This document shows, one piece after another, positions 16,306 through 24,468 of a DNA stretch of 64,000 bases. The first letter of the stretch is position 1. Each line of letters begins with the position of its first letter. Source of the stretch: AcAMD-5 sp044343935 (GTDB lineage Bacteria > Actinomycetota > Actinomycetes > S36-B12 > UBA5976); contig JBIJDU010000005.1 of NCBI GenBank assembly GCA_044343935.1, positions 3,777-67,776 on the forward strand. The letters are read 5' to 3'. A program made the position numbers and the translations under genes. The notes under the pieces were generated by a model. That model worked only from the letters and a program-made list of their open reading frames with translations. It was not told the DNA's origin and made no database searches.

Positions 16306-18042
16306 TTATCGCTGTGAGCGGTTAACTGCACTAACAATTGCTTTCAGTGATGAAGTGACGATGCTGGGATCAATCCCAACCCCCCACAAAATCTCATCAC
16401 CTAATTCGCATTCCAGGTAGGAAGCCGCAGAAGCATCGCCACCAGAACTCATCGCATGTTCGTGGTAATCAAGCACCTTTACACCTACGCCGTGCTTAGC
16501 CATGGCATCGATGAACGCTGCAACTGGTCCGTTCCCAATTCCAATAATGGTGTGTTCAACACCAGCATCATCTAGCACCACCTGCAAACTTGTAGCGCCA
16601 TCTACAGCAGAATTTTGGGCAATATTCTTTAGTCGGAATCGTCCCCACCGGTTCGTTGGATGCGGCAGATATTCATCGGTAAATATTTCCCACATCTGCT
16701 CTGGTGTAATTTCGCCACCTTCTGAGTCAGTTACTTGTTGGATCACTCGACTGAATTCAATTTGCAATCTACGAGGCAGCTCTAACCGATGTTCAGTTTT
16801 CATAATATAGGCGACCCCGCCTTTGCCAGATTGGCTATTGACTCGAATTACCGCTTCATAACTTCGACCCAAATCCTTAGGATCTATCGGAAGATAAGGC
16901 ACCTCCCAACGGAACTCATCTACTTTTTTACCAGCTGATTGCGCATCTGATTTCATGGCAGCAAATCCTTTGTTGATGGCATCTTGATGTGAGCCACTAA
17001 ATGCAGTGAATACCAAATCACCACCGTATGGATGTCGCTCTGGCACGTTCAACTGATTCGCATATTCAACAGTTCGACGGATTTCAGCAATTTCGGAGAA
17101 GTTGATCTCAGGATCAACGCCTTGGCTAAACAAGTTCAACCCCAATGTCACTAAGCAAACATTTCCGGTTCGCTCACCATTACCAAAGAGTGTCCCTTCG
17201 ATGCGGTCGGCACCAGCTAAATAGCCCAATTCGGCTGCTGCAACTGCCGTGCCGCGGTCATTGTGTGGATGAAGCGAAAGAATGATGCTATCGCGACGAT
17301 TTAGATTTCGATGCATCCATTCGATGGAGTCGGCATAGACATTTGGCATTGCCATTTCAACAGTTGCAGGTAAATTTATAATTACCTTGCGCGCTGGCGT
17401 TGGTTGCCAGATGTCAGTTACAGCATCACAGACTTCTTTAGCAAACTCTAATTCAGTTCCGGTATAGGACTCTGGGGAGTATTCAAATAACACCTCAGTG
17501 CCGGTTAGTTTTTCTGCTTGCGAAAGGCACAACTTCGCACCGGTAATCGCGATATCGATGATTCCCTGCTTGTCTGAATTAAAAACTACCCGTCGCTGCA
17601 ACGTTGAGGTGCTGTTATACAAATGAACGATCACTCGCTTGGCACCTTTGATGGCTTCGAAAGTACGCTCAATTAAGTGCTCGCGAGCCTGGGTCAATAC
17701 CTGGATGATCACATCATCTGGAATGTGACCTTCTTCGATAAGAAGACGAACAAAATCAAAGTCGGTTTGCGATGCTGAAGGAAAACCGACCTCAATTTCT
17801 TTATAACCCATTTTTACTAATAACTGAAACAGCGCTAACTTACGCGGCGGTGTCATTGGGTCAATCAATGCCTGATTTCCGTCTCGCAAGTCAACTGAGC
17901 ACCAGCGCGGTGCTTTAGCTATCTGTTTACTGGGCCAAGTGCGATCGGTTAATTCGATTGGAACAAATGATTGATAGCGGTGATGGGGCATGCCTGAAGG
18001 TTTCTGGGCTGCCGCTGAAAAATGAATTGAATCCTGCGTCAT
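16306..18042 (-). CDS. leuA: 2-isopropylmalate synthase
   Basis: Condenses 2-ketoisovalerate with acetyl-CoA, the committed step to leucine. The 578 residues are the actinobacterial LeuA type: WCSVDLRDGNQAL with the metal-binding Asp, the HxH motif in LHPHNDRGTA, GNGERTGNVCL, and a C-terminal regulatory domain (about 450-578) that binds leucine. The ATG has GGAAGG about 7 nt upstream. It is transcribed leftward behind a leader peptide with three Leu codons (18116-18160). Its 3' end abuts the HNH gene. LeuB diverges from the same promoter region. Confidence 0.96.
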   Translation of the reverse strand: MTQDSIHFSAAAQKPSGMPHHRYQSFVPIELTDRTWPSKQIAKAPRWCSVDLRDGNQALIDPMTPPRKLALFQLLVKMGYKEIEVGFPSASQTDFDFVRLLIEEGHIPDDVIIQVLTQAREHLIERTFEAIKGAKRVIVHLYNSTSTLQRRVVFNSDKQGIIDIAITGAKLCLSQAEKLTGTEVLFEYSPESYTGTELEFAKEVCDAVTDIWQPTPARKVIINLPATVEMAMPNVYADSIEWMHRNLNRRDSIILSLHPHNDRGTAVAAAELGYLAGADRIEGTLFGNGERTGNVCLVTLGLNLFSQGVDPEINFSEIAEIRRTVEYANQLNVPERHPYGGDLVFTAFSGSHQDAINKGFAAMKSDAQSAGKKVDEFRWEVPYLPIDPKDLGRSYEAVIRVNSQSGKGGVAYIMKTEHRLELPRRLQIEFSRVIQQVTDSEGGEITPEQMWEIFTDEYLPHPTNRWGRFRLKNIAQNSAVDGATSLQVVLDDAGVEHTIIGIGNGPVAAFIDAMAKHGVGVKVLDYHEHAMSSGGDASAASYLECELGDEILWGVGIDPSIVTSSLKAIVSAVNRSQR

Positions 18043-18049
18043 TACTGTG

Positions 18050-18132
18050 CCTTCCGTCGGTTTAAGGGGATTTCACCGGCTTGCATGGCTTTTGCCGCGT
18101 AGGGACGGCCAGTGGTTAGGCCCCGACGCGGC
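18050..18132 (-). promoter_or_regulatory. leuA leader RNA hairpins (attenuator)
   Basis: On the leuA strand GCCGCGT (18126-18132) pairs with ACGCGGC (18094-18100). This encloses GGCC/GGCC, and the 5' arm lies in the last codons of the leader peptide. A second possible pairing joins CCGTC (18104-18108) with GACGG (18054-18058), which overlaps the leuA ribosome-binding site GGAAGG (18050-18055). There is no U-run, so control may act on translation or through Rho rather than an intrinsic terminator. The switch is inferred. Confidence 0.55.
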
Positions 18133-18160
18133 GGGTAAGTAGCAAGCACTGTGGAAGCAC
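18116..18160 (-). CDS. leuA leader peptide MLPQCLLLTRRVGA
   Basis: A 14-codon frame on the leuA strand starts at GTG (18158-18160) and ends with TAA (18116-18118). It has three consecutive leucine codons (TTG CTA CTT, 18137-18145) plus another Leu at codon 2. Its last five codons form one arm of the hairpin at 18094-18132. A TAACCT -10 box ends 7 nt upstream, so it is predicted to be leaderless. The Leu-run leader in front of the leucine-committing gene is the classic attenuation arrangement. Low leucine would stall the ribosome before the hairpin arm. Confidence 0.75.
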   Translation of the reverse strand: MLPQCLLLTRRVGA

Positions 18161-18167
18161 GAGCCCA

Positions 18168-18173
18168 AGGTTA
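18168..18173 (-). promoter_or_regulatory. -10 box of the leuA leader promoter
   Basis: TAACCT on the minus strand, 7 nt before the leader-peptide GTG. It lies 35 bp from the oppositely oriented leuB -10 box. No clear -35 box. Confidence 0.45.
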
Positions 18174-18208
18174 CACGCATCGGGTTAGGGATATTCGCCC
18201 GGCTCTCA

Positions 18209-18214
18209 TAAGGT
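18209..18214 (+). promoter_or_regulatory. -10 box of leaderless leuB
   Basis: TAAGGT ends 6 nt before the leuB GTG at 18221. It diverges from the leuA leader promoter, so one small intergenic region drives both arms of leucine synthesis. Confidence 0.45.
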
Positions 18215-18220
18215 TGGCTG

Positions 18221-19255
18221 GTGAGCAATTATCAGATAGCCGTAATCCCAGGCGATGGCATTGGCCAGGAAGTGACCCAAGAGGGGTTGAAGGTGCTGCG
18301 CACTGTGGCCCAGGCTGCCAAGCTCAACTTTAGTTTCACTGAGTTTGAGTTGGGGGCGAATCGATATCTGAAGTCTGGTGAGACGTTAACTGACAATGAT
18401 TTAACCGAGTTGGCAAAATTCGATGCCATTTTGCTTGGGGCGGTGGGTGATCCTCGAGTGGCTCCCGGCGTGTTAGAGCGCGGCTTGTTACTTAAGCTGC
18501 GATTTGAATTTGATCATCATGTTAATTTGCGGCCAGTAAAGCTACTGCCTGGGGTTGCAACGCCGCTAGCAAATAAATCTACGGAACACATTGACATGGT
18601 TTTTTGCCGTGAAGGTACTGAAGGTCCATACGCTGGCGCTGGCGGTAATTTGCGAATCAATACTGTGCATGAAGTTGCCACCGAAGAATCGCTTAATACC
18701 GCATTTGGCGTGGAGCGCGTAATTCAAGATGCCTTCCAGCGCGCAATGAAGCGACGTAAACACTTAACTTTAGTTCATAAAACAAATGTTTTGGTTCATG
18801 CTGGCGGCTTATGGAAACGCACTTTTGATAAAGTGAAACAAAGCTATCCAGAAGTTAGCATTGATTACCAACATGTAGATGCGGCATCAATGTTCATGGT
18901 GACTAATCCCGAGCGTTTTGATGTAGTCGTTACAGATAATCTTTTTGGTGACATTCTCACGGATATCGGTGCTGCAATTGCTGGTGGAATTGGACTTGCT
19001 GCCAGTGGAAACCTAGATCCATCACGCAGCTTCCCAAGTATGTTTGAACCAGTGCACGGCTCTGCGCCTGATATTGCCGGCAAGCAAATCGCTGATCCAA
19101 CCGCCGCAATCCTGAGCGTCGCGATGTTGTTAGACCATCTTGGTCATGAAGACCTGTCTGTGCGAGTGGAATCAGCGGTCGCGCAAGATTTAGTAGCTCG
19201 AACCGGAAGTCGTAAGACTGCAGAAGTTGGCGACGCAATTGCAGGTAGGTTGTAA
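18221..19255 (+). CDS. leuB: 3-isopropylmalate dehydrogenase
   Basis: NAD-dependent oxidative decarboxylase of 3-isopropylmalate. It also acts on methylmalate in the citramalate route. The 344 residues are full length, with IPGDGIGQEV at the N-terminus, LLGAVGDPR, the substrate Arg/Tyr region REGTEGPYAG, metal ligands in VTDNLFGDILTD and MFEPVHGSAPDIAGK. The GTG start follows a leaderless -10 box. Its stop shares one base with the ilvE start, beginning a leuB-ilvE-cimA operon. Confidence 0.96.
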   Translation: MSNYQIAVIPGDGIGQEVTQEGLKVLRTVAQAAKLNFSFTEFELGANRYLKSGETLTDNDLTELAKFDAILLGAVGDPRVAPGVLERGLLLKLRFEFDHHVNLRPVKLLPGVATPLANKSTEHIDMVFCREGTEGPYAGAGGNLRINTVHEVATEESLNTAFGVERVIQDAFQRAMKRRKHLTLVHKTNVLVHAGGLWKRTFDKVKQSYPEVSIDYQHVDAASMFMVTNPERFDVVVTDNLFGDILTDIGAAIAGGIGLAASGNLDPSRSFPSMFEPVHGSAPDIAGKQIADPTAAILSVAMLLDHLGHEDLSVRVESAVAQDLVARTGSRKTAEVGDAIAGRL

Positions 19256-20340
19256 TGGTTGAGATTAAACACATTCCAGCAACTGGCAGATCAACTGCCG
19301 ATGTGGCTGCAATTGTCGCTGACCCAGGATTTGGCAAAGTCTTTACCGATCACATGGCCCGAGCTAAATATTCAACTGAATTGGGTTGGCATGATGTAGT
19401 GATTGAACCTTATGCACCCCTTACCATGGATCCGGCAATGTTGGCTATTCATTACGGTCAATCGATTTTTGAAGGCATGAAAGCGTATCGCTGGGCTGAT
19501 GGCAGCATCCACACTTTTAGACCCCAGATGAATGCAAAGCGTTTCCAACGCTCTGCTCGTCGTCTTGCCATGCCCGAACCTGATGAAGACCTTTTCTTGT
19601 CGATGGTCAAGCAATTAGTTGCTACCGATAAGGCATATGTTCCAGCAGGTGGTGATAAGTCACTCTATATCCGACCATTTATGTTTGCTTCCGAAGTTGG
19701 ACTTGGCGTTCGACCAGCTACCGAATATTTGTTTCTAGTTATCGCATCCCCAGTAGGTGCATATTTTGATCCTGCTAAAGCAGTAAGCGTTTGGGTATCA
19801 ACTGAATACGTTCGAGCTGCACCTGGTGGCACTGGTGAAGCTAAATGCGCGGGTAACTATGCCGCCAGTTTAATTGCGCAAGCTCAAGCAAAAGAGCAGG
19901 GCTGTGACCAAGTAATTTGGCTTGATGCAATTGAACGGAAATGGATTGAAGAGATGGGCGGCATGAATTTGTTTTTCGTGCTGGGAAGTGGCGATGAGGC
20001 ACAATTGCTCACGCCAGAATTGACTGGCACATTGCTGCCGGGGGTAACGAGAGATTCCTTAATTCAATTGGGTAACGATCTTGGTTTTGATACTCATGAA
20101 GGCAAAATCTCAGTGGATGAACTTTACGATTCGATTGCTGCTGGTCGAATTACTGAAGTTTTTGCCTGCGGTACTGCTGCAGTGATTTCGCCAATTGGTG
20201 AAATTAAGAGTGCCAATCGAAATGTCACTATTGGGGACGGCAAGCCTGGTCCAGTTACAATGAAAATGCGCAAAGCGCTCCTGGATATTCAAACTGGTCA
20301 AGCAAAAGACGAACATAACTGGATGTATAGGTTAGCTTGA
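19255..20340 (+). CDS. ilvE: Branched-chain amino acid aminotransferase
   Basis: PLP fold-type IV transaminase making Val, Leu and Ile from their keto acids with glutamate. The 361 residues carry HYGQSIFEGMKAYR, the PLP-binding Lys in GEAKCAGNYAAS (near 202), EEMGGMNLFFV and the phosphate-binding TEVFACGTAAVISPI. TAATG joins it to leuB and ATGA joins it to cimA. It completes the pathway whose earlier steps are encoded by ilvBNCD and leuABCD in this window. Confidence 0.97.
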   Translation: MVEIKHIPATGRSTADVAAIVADPGFGKVFTDHMARAKYSTELGWHDVVIEPYAPLTMDPAMLAIHYGQSIFEGMKAYRWADGSIHTFRPQMNAKRFQRSARRLAMPEPDEDLFLSMVKQLVATDKAYVPAGGDKSLYIRPFMFASEVGLGVRPATEYLFLVIASPVGAYFDPAKAVSVWVSTEYVRAAPGGTGEAKCAGNYAASLIAQAQAKEQGCDQVIWLDAIERKWIEEMGGMNLFFVLGSGDEAQLLTPELTGTLLPGVTRDSLIQLGNDLGFDTHEGKISVDELYDSIAAGRITEVFACGTAAVISPIGEIKSANRNVTIGDGKPGPVTMKMRKALLDIQTGQAKDEHNWMYRLA

Positions 20341-21923
20341 TGAATACCGATGCATTTCACATCTATGACACTACGCTGCGTGACGGCGCACAGCAAGAAG
20401 GTTTAAACCTTACGGTTAACGACAAATTGGCAATTGCTAAACATTTAGATTCACTTGGAGTTGGCTTCATTGAAGGTGGCTGGCCAGGCGCTATCCCAAA
20501 AGACACCGAGTTTTTTCGTCGTGCCCAAACCGAATTAAAGCTAGATACTGCAACTTTAGTTGCATTTGGTGCCACCCGTAAACCAGATGTTAAAGTCGCT
20601 GAAGATGCGCAAGTTCGAGCCTTGCTGGATTCAAACGCCAAGATTGTGACGTTGGTTGCAAAGACCTATGACCGACATGTTGAGTTAGCGCTTAGAACCA
20701 CGTTGGCTGAAAATCTAAAAATGATTTCGGATACGGTTAAGTTTTTAGTGGATGAAGGTCGTCGAGTATTTCTTGACGCTGAACATTTCTTTGATGGCTA
20801 TCGAAGCAATAGAGATTATGCAATTGCCGTAGTTCGCGCTGCCATGGAAGCTGGCGGAGATGTCGCCGTGCTTTGTGATACCAACGGCAGCATGCTGCCA
20901 GTTGAATTGGCAGAAATTGTGCATGATGTTTCGCAAGCGACGTCGGCGAGATTAGGAATTCACTGTCATGACGATTCTGGCTGCGCGGTAGCTAATTCGC
21001 TTAGTGCCGTTGATGCTGGTGTTACGCACGTTCAAGGAACGGCAAACGGTTATGGCGAGCGCTGCGGTAATGCCAACTTGTTTACCGTGATTGCTAACCT
21101 GCAATTAAAAAAAGATATGACTGTGCTGAAGCCAGAACACCTAAAAGAGATGACAAGAACAGCACATGCAATTTCTGCCATAACTAATATCAATCCTAAT
21201 CAGCACGCGCCTTATGTAGGGATGAGTGCATTTGCTCATAAAGCCGGTTTGCACGCCAGCGCCGTAAAGATTGATCCCATGCTGTATCAGCATATTGATC
21301 CAGCAATCATTGGTAACGATATGCGCATGTTGGTCTCGGAGATGGCTGGGCGCGCTTCGATTGAACTCAAGGGTAAAGAACTGGGTTACGACTTAGTTGA
21401 TAAGGATGTTATTGGCCGCATCGTTGAGCGCGTGAAAGATCTTGAATCAAGAGGTTGGACCTTTGATGCTGCAGATGCATCTTTTGAGTTGCTGATGCTG
21501 GATGAAATCGCAGGTCGTAAGCAACGCTTCTTTACCGTGGATTCCTGGAAAGTTGTGGTTGAGCAGGATGCTGAAGGCGAAGTTTATTCGGAAGCTACCG
21601 TTGCAATTGTTGCTGACGAGCAGCGTCTAATTAGCACAGGTGAAGGAAACGGACCAGTTAACGCACTTGACAATGCACTACGCACTGCGCTGACTTCAAT
21701 TTTCCCAGAACTTAACAAGTTGGAATTAGTTGATTACAAGGTTCGCATTCTGGAGGGCGTTAAGGGCACCGGTGCGGTTACTCGCGTACTGATTGAGACC
21801 TCTGACGGTGATACTCAATGGGATACGGTTGGTGTTCATGAGAATGTGGTTGCGGCGTCCTGGCAAGCAATCAGTGACGCGGTAGCCTACGGCCTACTTC
21901 GAGCAGGGCGTAAACCAAATTAA
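20340..21923 (+). CDS. cimA: (R)-citramalate synthase
   Basis: Condenses pyruvate and acetyl-CoA to citramalate, giving 2-oxobutyrate without threonine. The 527 residues start at ATG 20340, which overlaps the ilvE stop. The pyruvate-carboxylase-like TIM barrel shows IYDTTLRDGAQQEG, FIEGGWPGA, CDTNGSMLP and the metal HxH in GIHCHDDSGCAV. The C-terminal half holds the LeuA-type allosteric domain. The N-terminal GGWPG signature and clustering with leuB/ilvE favour CimA over a second LeuA. No ilvA is visible, so isoleucine may be made by this route. Confidence 0.9.
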   Translation: MNTDAFHIYDTTLRDGAQQEGLNLTVNDKLAIAKHLDSLGVGFIEGGWPGAIPKDTEFFRRAQTELKLDTATLVAFGATRKPDVKVAEDAQVRALLDSNAKIVTLVAKTYDRHVELALRTTLAENLKMISDTVKFLVDEGRRVFLDAEHFFDGYRSNRDYAIAVVRAAMEAGGDVAVLCDTNGSMLPVELAEIVHDVSQATSARLGIHCHDDSGCAVANSLSAVDAGVTHVQGTANGYGERCGNANLFTVIANLQLKKDMTVLKPEHLKEMTRTAHAISAITNINPNQHAPYVGMSAFAHKAGLHASAVKIDPMLYQHIDPAIIGNDMRMLVSEMAGRASIELKGKELGYDLVDKDVIGRIVERVKDLESRGWTFDAADASFELLMLDEIAGRKQRFFTVDSWKVVVEQDAEGEVYSEATVAIVADEQRLISTGEGNGPVNALDNALRTALTSIFPELNKLELVDYKVRILEGVKGTGAVTRVLIETSDGDTQWDTVGVHENVVAASWQAISDAVAYGLLRAGRKPN

Positions 21924-21945
21924 GCAGAGGGTCGGTTCGATATAA

Positions 21946-22710
21946 ATGCGCTTAGCGCGATTTTCACATCAGGAAACTGTTGGCTATGCCGTGGTTGAGG
22001 CTGATCAAGTTAAAGTGCTAGATGGCCATCCCATGGGTGAGCTGCACTACACCGGTGCAGTTTTGCCATTGGCTGAGGTTCGACTACTAGCGCCAATTAT
22101 TCCAAGCAAAATCATTTGTATTGGAAAGAATTATCGAGAACACGCATTGGAAATGGGGACGGAACCGCCAACGGAACCACTGTTCTTTTTTAAGCCAACC
22201 ACTTCAATTATTGGACCAGATGACATTATTCGAATTCCAACCCAAAGTGAAAATGTGCAACATGAGTCTGAGTTAGCCATTGTGATCTCTCGGCTTTGTA
22301 AAGATGTTCCAGTTGAACGGGCGGCCGATGTGATTCTGGGCTATACCTGCGCCAATGATGTGACTGCCCGAGATCTCCAACACAAAGATGGTCAATGGGC
22401 TCGATCAAAGGGTTTTGATACTTTTTGCCCGCTGGGACCATGGATTGAAACTGAATTAGCAACAGCTCAGAACGCGAAGATCGAATGCAGATTGAATGGC
22501 ATCGTTACCCAGCAAGCATCAACGGCTGAGATGATTCACTCTATCAATGAAATTGTCTCTTGGGTGAGCCATCACATCACGCTACTACCAGGCGATGTGA
22601 TTCTGACTGGTTCACCAGCAGGTATCTCGCAGATGGTGGCTGGCGATACGGTTGAAGTTGAAATTGCTGGAATTGGTGTGCTTCGTAATAAAGTAGCGAA
22701 CTATGAGTGA
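21946..22710 (+). CDS. Fumarylacetoacetate hydrolase-family protein
   Basis: A 254-residue FAH-fold protein. The metal-binding signature is visible in order: ICIGKNYREHALEMG, EPLFFFKPTTSIIGP, HESELAIVI, GYTCANDVTARDLQ, then DTFCPLGPWI and a C-terminal LTGSPAGIS. Family members are acylpyruvases, oxaloacetate decarboxylases/tautomerases or hydratases/isomerases of keto acids. In actinobacteria this paralogue is commonly found directly upstream of gltX, as here, with an 8-bp overlap. A role in keto-acid repair or pyruvate/oxaloacetate metabolism is plausible but cannot be decided from sequence. Confidence 0.85.
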   Translation: MRLARFSHQETVGYAVVEADQVKVLDGHPMGELHYTGAVLPLAEVRLLAPIIPSKIICIGKNYREHALEMGTEPPTEPLFFFKPTTSIIGPDDIIRIPTQSENVQHESELAIVISRLCKDVPVERAADVILGYTCANDVTARDLQHKDGQWARSKGFDTFCPLGPWIETELATAQNAKIECRLNGIVTQQASTAEMIHSINEIVSWVSHHITLLPGDVILTGSPAGISQMVAGDTVEVEIAGIGVLRNKVANYE

Positions 22711-24178
22711 AGTTCGAGTTCGGTTTTGCCCATCACCAACTGGAGATCCGCATGTTGGCATGGTGCGAACCGCACTATTTAATTGGGCATATGCCAGACA
22801 TACTGGCGGTACTTTCGTATTTCGAATTGAAGACACTGACGCTGCGCGAGATAGCGAAGATTCGTATCAGATGTTGCTGTCGTCGCTGCGTTGGTTGGGT
22901 TTAACCTGGGATGAGGGACCAGAGGTAGGCGGACCCTTTGGGCCATATCGACAATCTGAGCGAATGGATATTTATCGAGATGTGTCGGCAAAACTCCTGG
23001 TAGCAGGACATGCCTATCACTGCTATTGCTCGCCTGAAGAATTAGAAGATCGACGAGAAAAAGCAAAAGCAGAAAATCGCACGCCAGGGTATGACGGCAA
23101 ATGTCGTAATTTATCTGAATCGGAAATTACCGAATTTAAATCTGCCGGTCGAGAGCCAGTTCTTAGATTTAAAATGCCTGGAACTGACTTTACTTGGCAT
23201 GACCTAGTTCGAGGCGATCTCACTTTTGCGGCTGAGCATGTGCCAGATTATGTGTTGGTTCGAGGTAATGGCGATCCGCTTTATACGCTAGTTAATCCAG
23301 TTGATGATGCTTTAATGCACATTACGCATGTTTTGCGTGGTGAAGATCTTCTGTCAAGCACCCCGCGACAGATCGCACTCTATGCGGCACTGAAAGATAT
23401 TGGCGTTGGTACTGGAATTACGCCGCAATTTGGCCATTTGCCATATGTGATGGGCGAGGGAAATAAGAAGTTATCCAAACGCGATCCAGAATCGAGCTTA
23501 TCGATGTATCGCAATCAAGGATTTCTACCGGAAGGCTTGCTTAATTATTTAGCACTATTGGGTTGGTCAATGGGAGATGATCAAGAATTCTTTTCAATGG
23601 AACAGATGGCAGCGGCTTTTGAGATTTCGCGGGTTAATCCAAATCCAGCGCGGTTTGACTTAAAAAAGTGCACTGCCGTCAACGCCGATTGGATTAGAAG
23701 CTTAACCCCGGCACAGTTAATTGATCGACTGCTGCCGTATCTGCAAACTGCAGCAGTATTACCTGAAAAACCAACAGCTGAACAATGGACGCTATTAACT
23801 GATGCCATTGAATTGATCCAAGAGCGCATTGAGACTTTGTCACAAGGCGTTGAGATGTTGCGATTCTTGTTTGTATCAGATACTAATTTTCAAATTGATG
23901 AAACTGATAGAGTTGCAGTGCTAGATGCAACCGGCATGACGGCACTAGCGGCAGGACAAGAGGCACTAGCGGCAGTTATCACTTGGAATCGAGTTGAGAT
24001 TGAAGCTGCGTTGCGCGCTAAGTTAATTGATGAGATGGGGTTAAAACCAAAGAGCGCATTTGGCCCGGTTCGCGTGGCTGTAACTGGTCGCCGGGTGTCA
24101 CCACCGTTATTTGAATCATTGGAATTACTCGGCCAAGCTAGGACCATGGCTCGAATTGCTTCAGTACTAAGTAGCTGA
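22703..24178 (+). CDS. gltX: Glutamyl-tRNA synthetase
   Basis: Class I aminoacyl-tRNA synthetase of 491 residues. The ATP-binding HIGH motif reads HVGM in SPTGDPHVGM, and the KMSKS motif reads KLSKR in GNKKLSKRDP. A zinc-like segment CYCSPEELEDRREKAK...C lies near 105-135, and the C-terminal anticodon-binding bundle is complete. Because gatCAB is in the same window, the enzyme is probably non-discriminating and charges both tRNA-Glu and tRNA-Gln with Glu. It overlaps the FAH gene by 8 bp and is followed by tRNA-Gln and tRNA-Glu genes. Confidence 0.96.
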   Translation: MSEVRVRFCPSPTGDPHVGMVRTALFNWAYARHTGGTFVFRIEDTDAARDSEDSYQMLLSSLRWLGLTWDEGPEVGGPFGPYRQSERMDIYRDVSAKLLVAGHAYHCYCSPEELEDRREKAKAENRTPGYDGKCRNLSESEITEFKSAGREPVLRFKMPGTDFTWHDLVRGDLTFAAEHVPDYVLVRGNGDPLYTLVNPVDDALMHITHVLRGEDLLSSTPRQIALYAALKDIGVGTGITPQFGHLPYVMGEGNKKLSKRDPESSLSMYRNQGFLPEGLLNYLALLGWSMGDDQEFFSMEQMAAAFEISRVNPNPARFDLKKCTAVNADWIRSLTPAQLIDRLLPYLQTAAVLPEKPTAEQWTLLTDAIELIQERIETLSQGVEMLRFLFVSDTNFQIDETDRVAVLDATGMTALAAGQEALAAVITWNRVEIEAALRAKLIDEMGLKPKSAFGPVRVAVTGRRVSPPLFESLELLGQARTMARIASVLSS

Positions 24179-24179
24179 T

Positions 24180-24216
24180 CTGAGCAAAAGATGCTCAGGT
24201 ATGCTTTCGCATCTTT
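24180..24216 (+). terminator. Possible weak terminator after gltX
   Basis: Two alternative hairpins overlap: CTGAGCA/TGCTCAG (24180-24186 with 24192-24198), and AAAGATGC/GCATCTTT (24187-24194 with 24209-24216). Only a short CTTT tail follows. It could end gltX transcription or shape the 5' end of the tRNA precursor. Confidence 0.35.
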
Positions 24217-24227
24217 ACTGTGTCAAA

Positions 24228-24299
24228 TGGGGTATGGGGTAATTGGCAGCCCAACGGTTTCTGGTTCCGTTAGTCTAGGTTCGAGTCCTGGTACCCCAG
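24228..24299 (+). tRNA. tRNA-Gln (CTG anticodon)
   Basis: A 72-nt cloverleaf. The acceptor TGGGGTA pairs with TACCCCA and the discriminator is G. The D-stem is GGGT/GCCC, the anticodon loop TTCTGGT gives CTG, and the T-loop is TTCGAGT with stem CTAGG/CCTGG. The anticodon stem ACGGT/TCCGT has a T-T mismatch at 31-39. CCA is not encoded. Its identity elements resemble mycobacterial tRNA-Gln. It lies just after gltX, fitting the indirect Gln-tRNA pathway. Confidence 0.93.
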
Positions 24300-24314
24300 C
24301 GATTTTCACCATCT

Positions 24315-24387
24315 GGCCCCGTTGTGTAGCGGCCTAGCACGCCGCCCTCTCAAGGCGGTAGCGCGGGTTCAAATCCCGTCGGGGCTA
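24315..24387 (+). tRNA. tRNA-Glu (CTC anticodon)
   Basis: A 73-nt cloverleaf. The acceptor GGCCCCG pairs with CGGGGCT (G1-U72 wobble) and the discriminator is A. The anticodon stem-loop is CCGCC-CTCTCAA-GGCGG with anticodon CTC, and the T-loop is TTCAAAT. CCA is not encoded. It is 15 bp after tRNA-Gln, probably on one precursor ended by the terminator at 24395-24430. Confidence 0.94.
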
Positions 24388-24394
24388 CAACTAA

Positions 24395-24430
24395 ACAGCA
24401 GGTAGATCGAGCGATCTACCTGCTGTTTTT
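24395..24430 (+). terminator. Strong intrinsic terminator of the tRNA unit
   Basis: A perfect 15-bp inverted repeat starts ACAGCAGGTAGATCG (24395-24409) and closes at 24412-24426, followed by TTTT. It separates the tRNA genes from leuCD, whose ribosome-binding site is about 30 bp further on. Confidence 0.9.
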
Positions 24431-24468
24431 AATTGCAGGTATTCTTGCCCTCTCAACCAAGGAGTTTG

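Noticed and set aside
20340..21923. cimA as a second 2-isopropylmalate synthase.
   Set aside because: The N-terminal GGWPG region and the overlap with ilvE fit citramalate synthase better, and leuA is already present.
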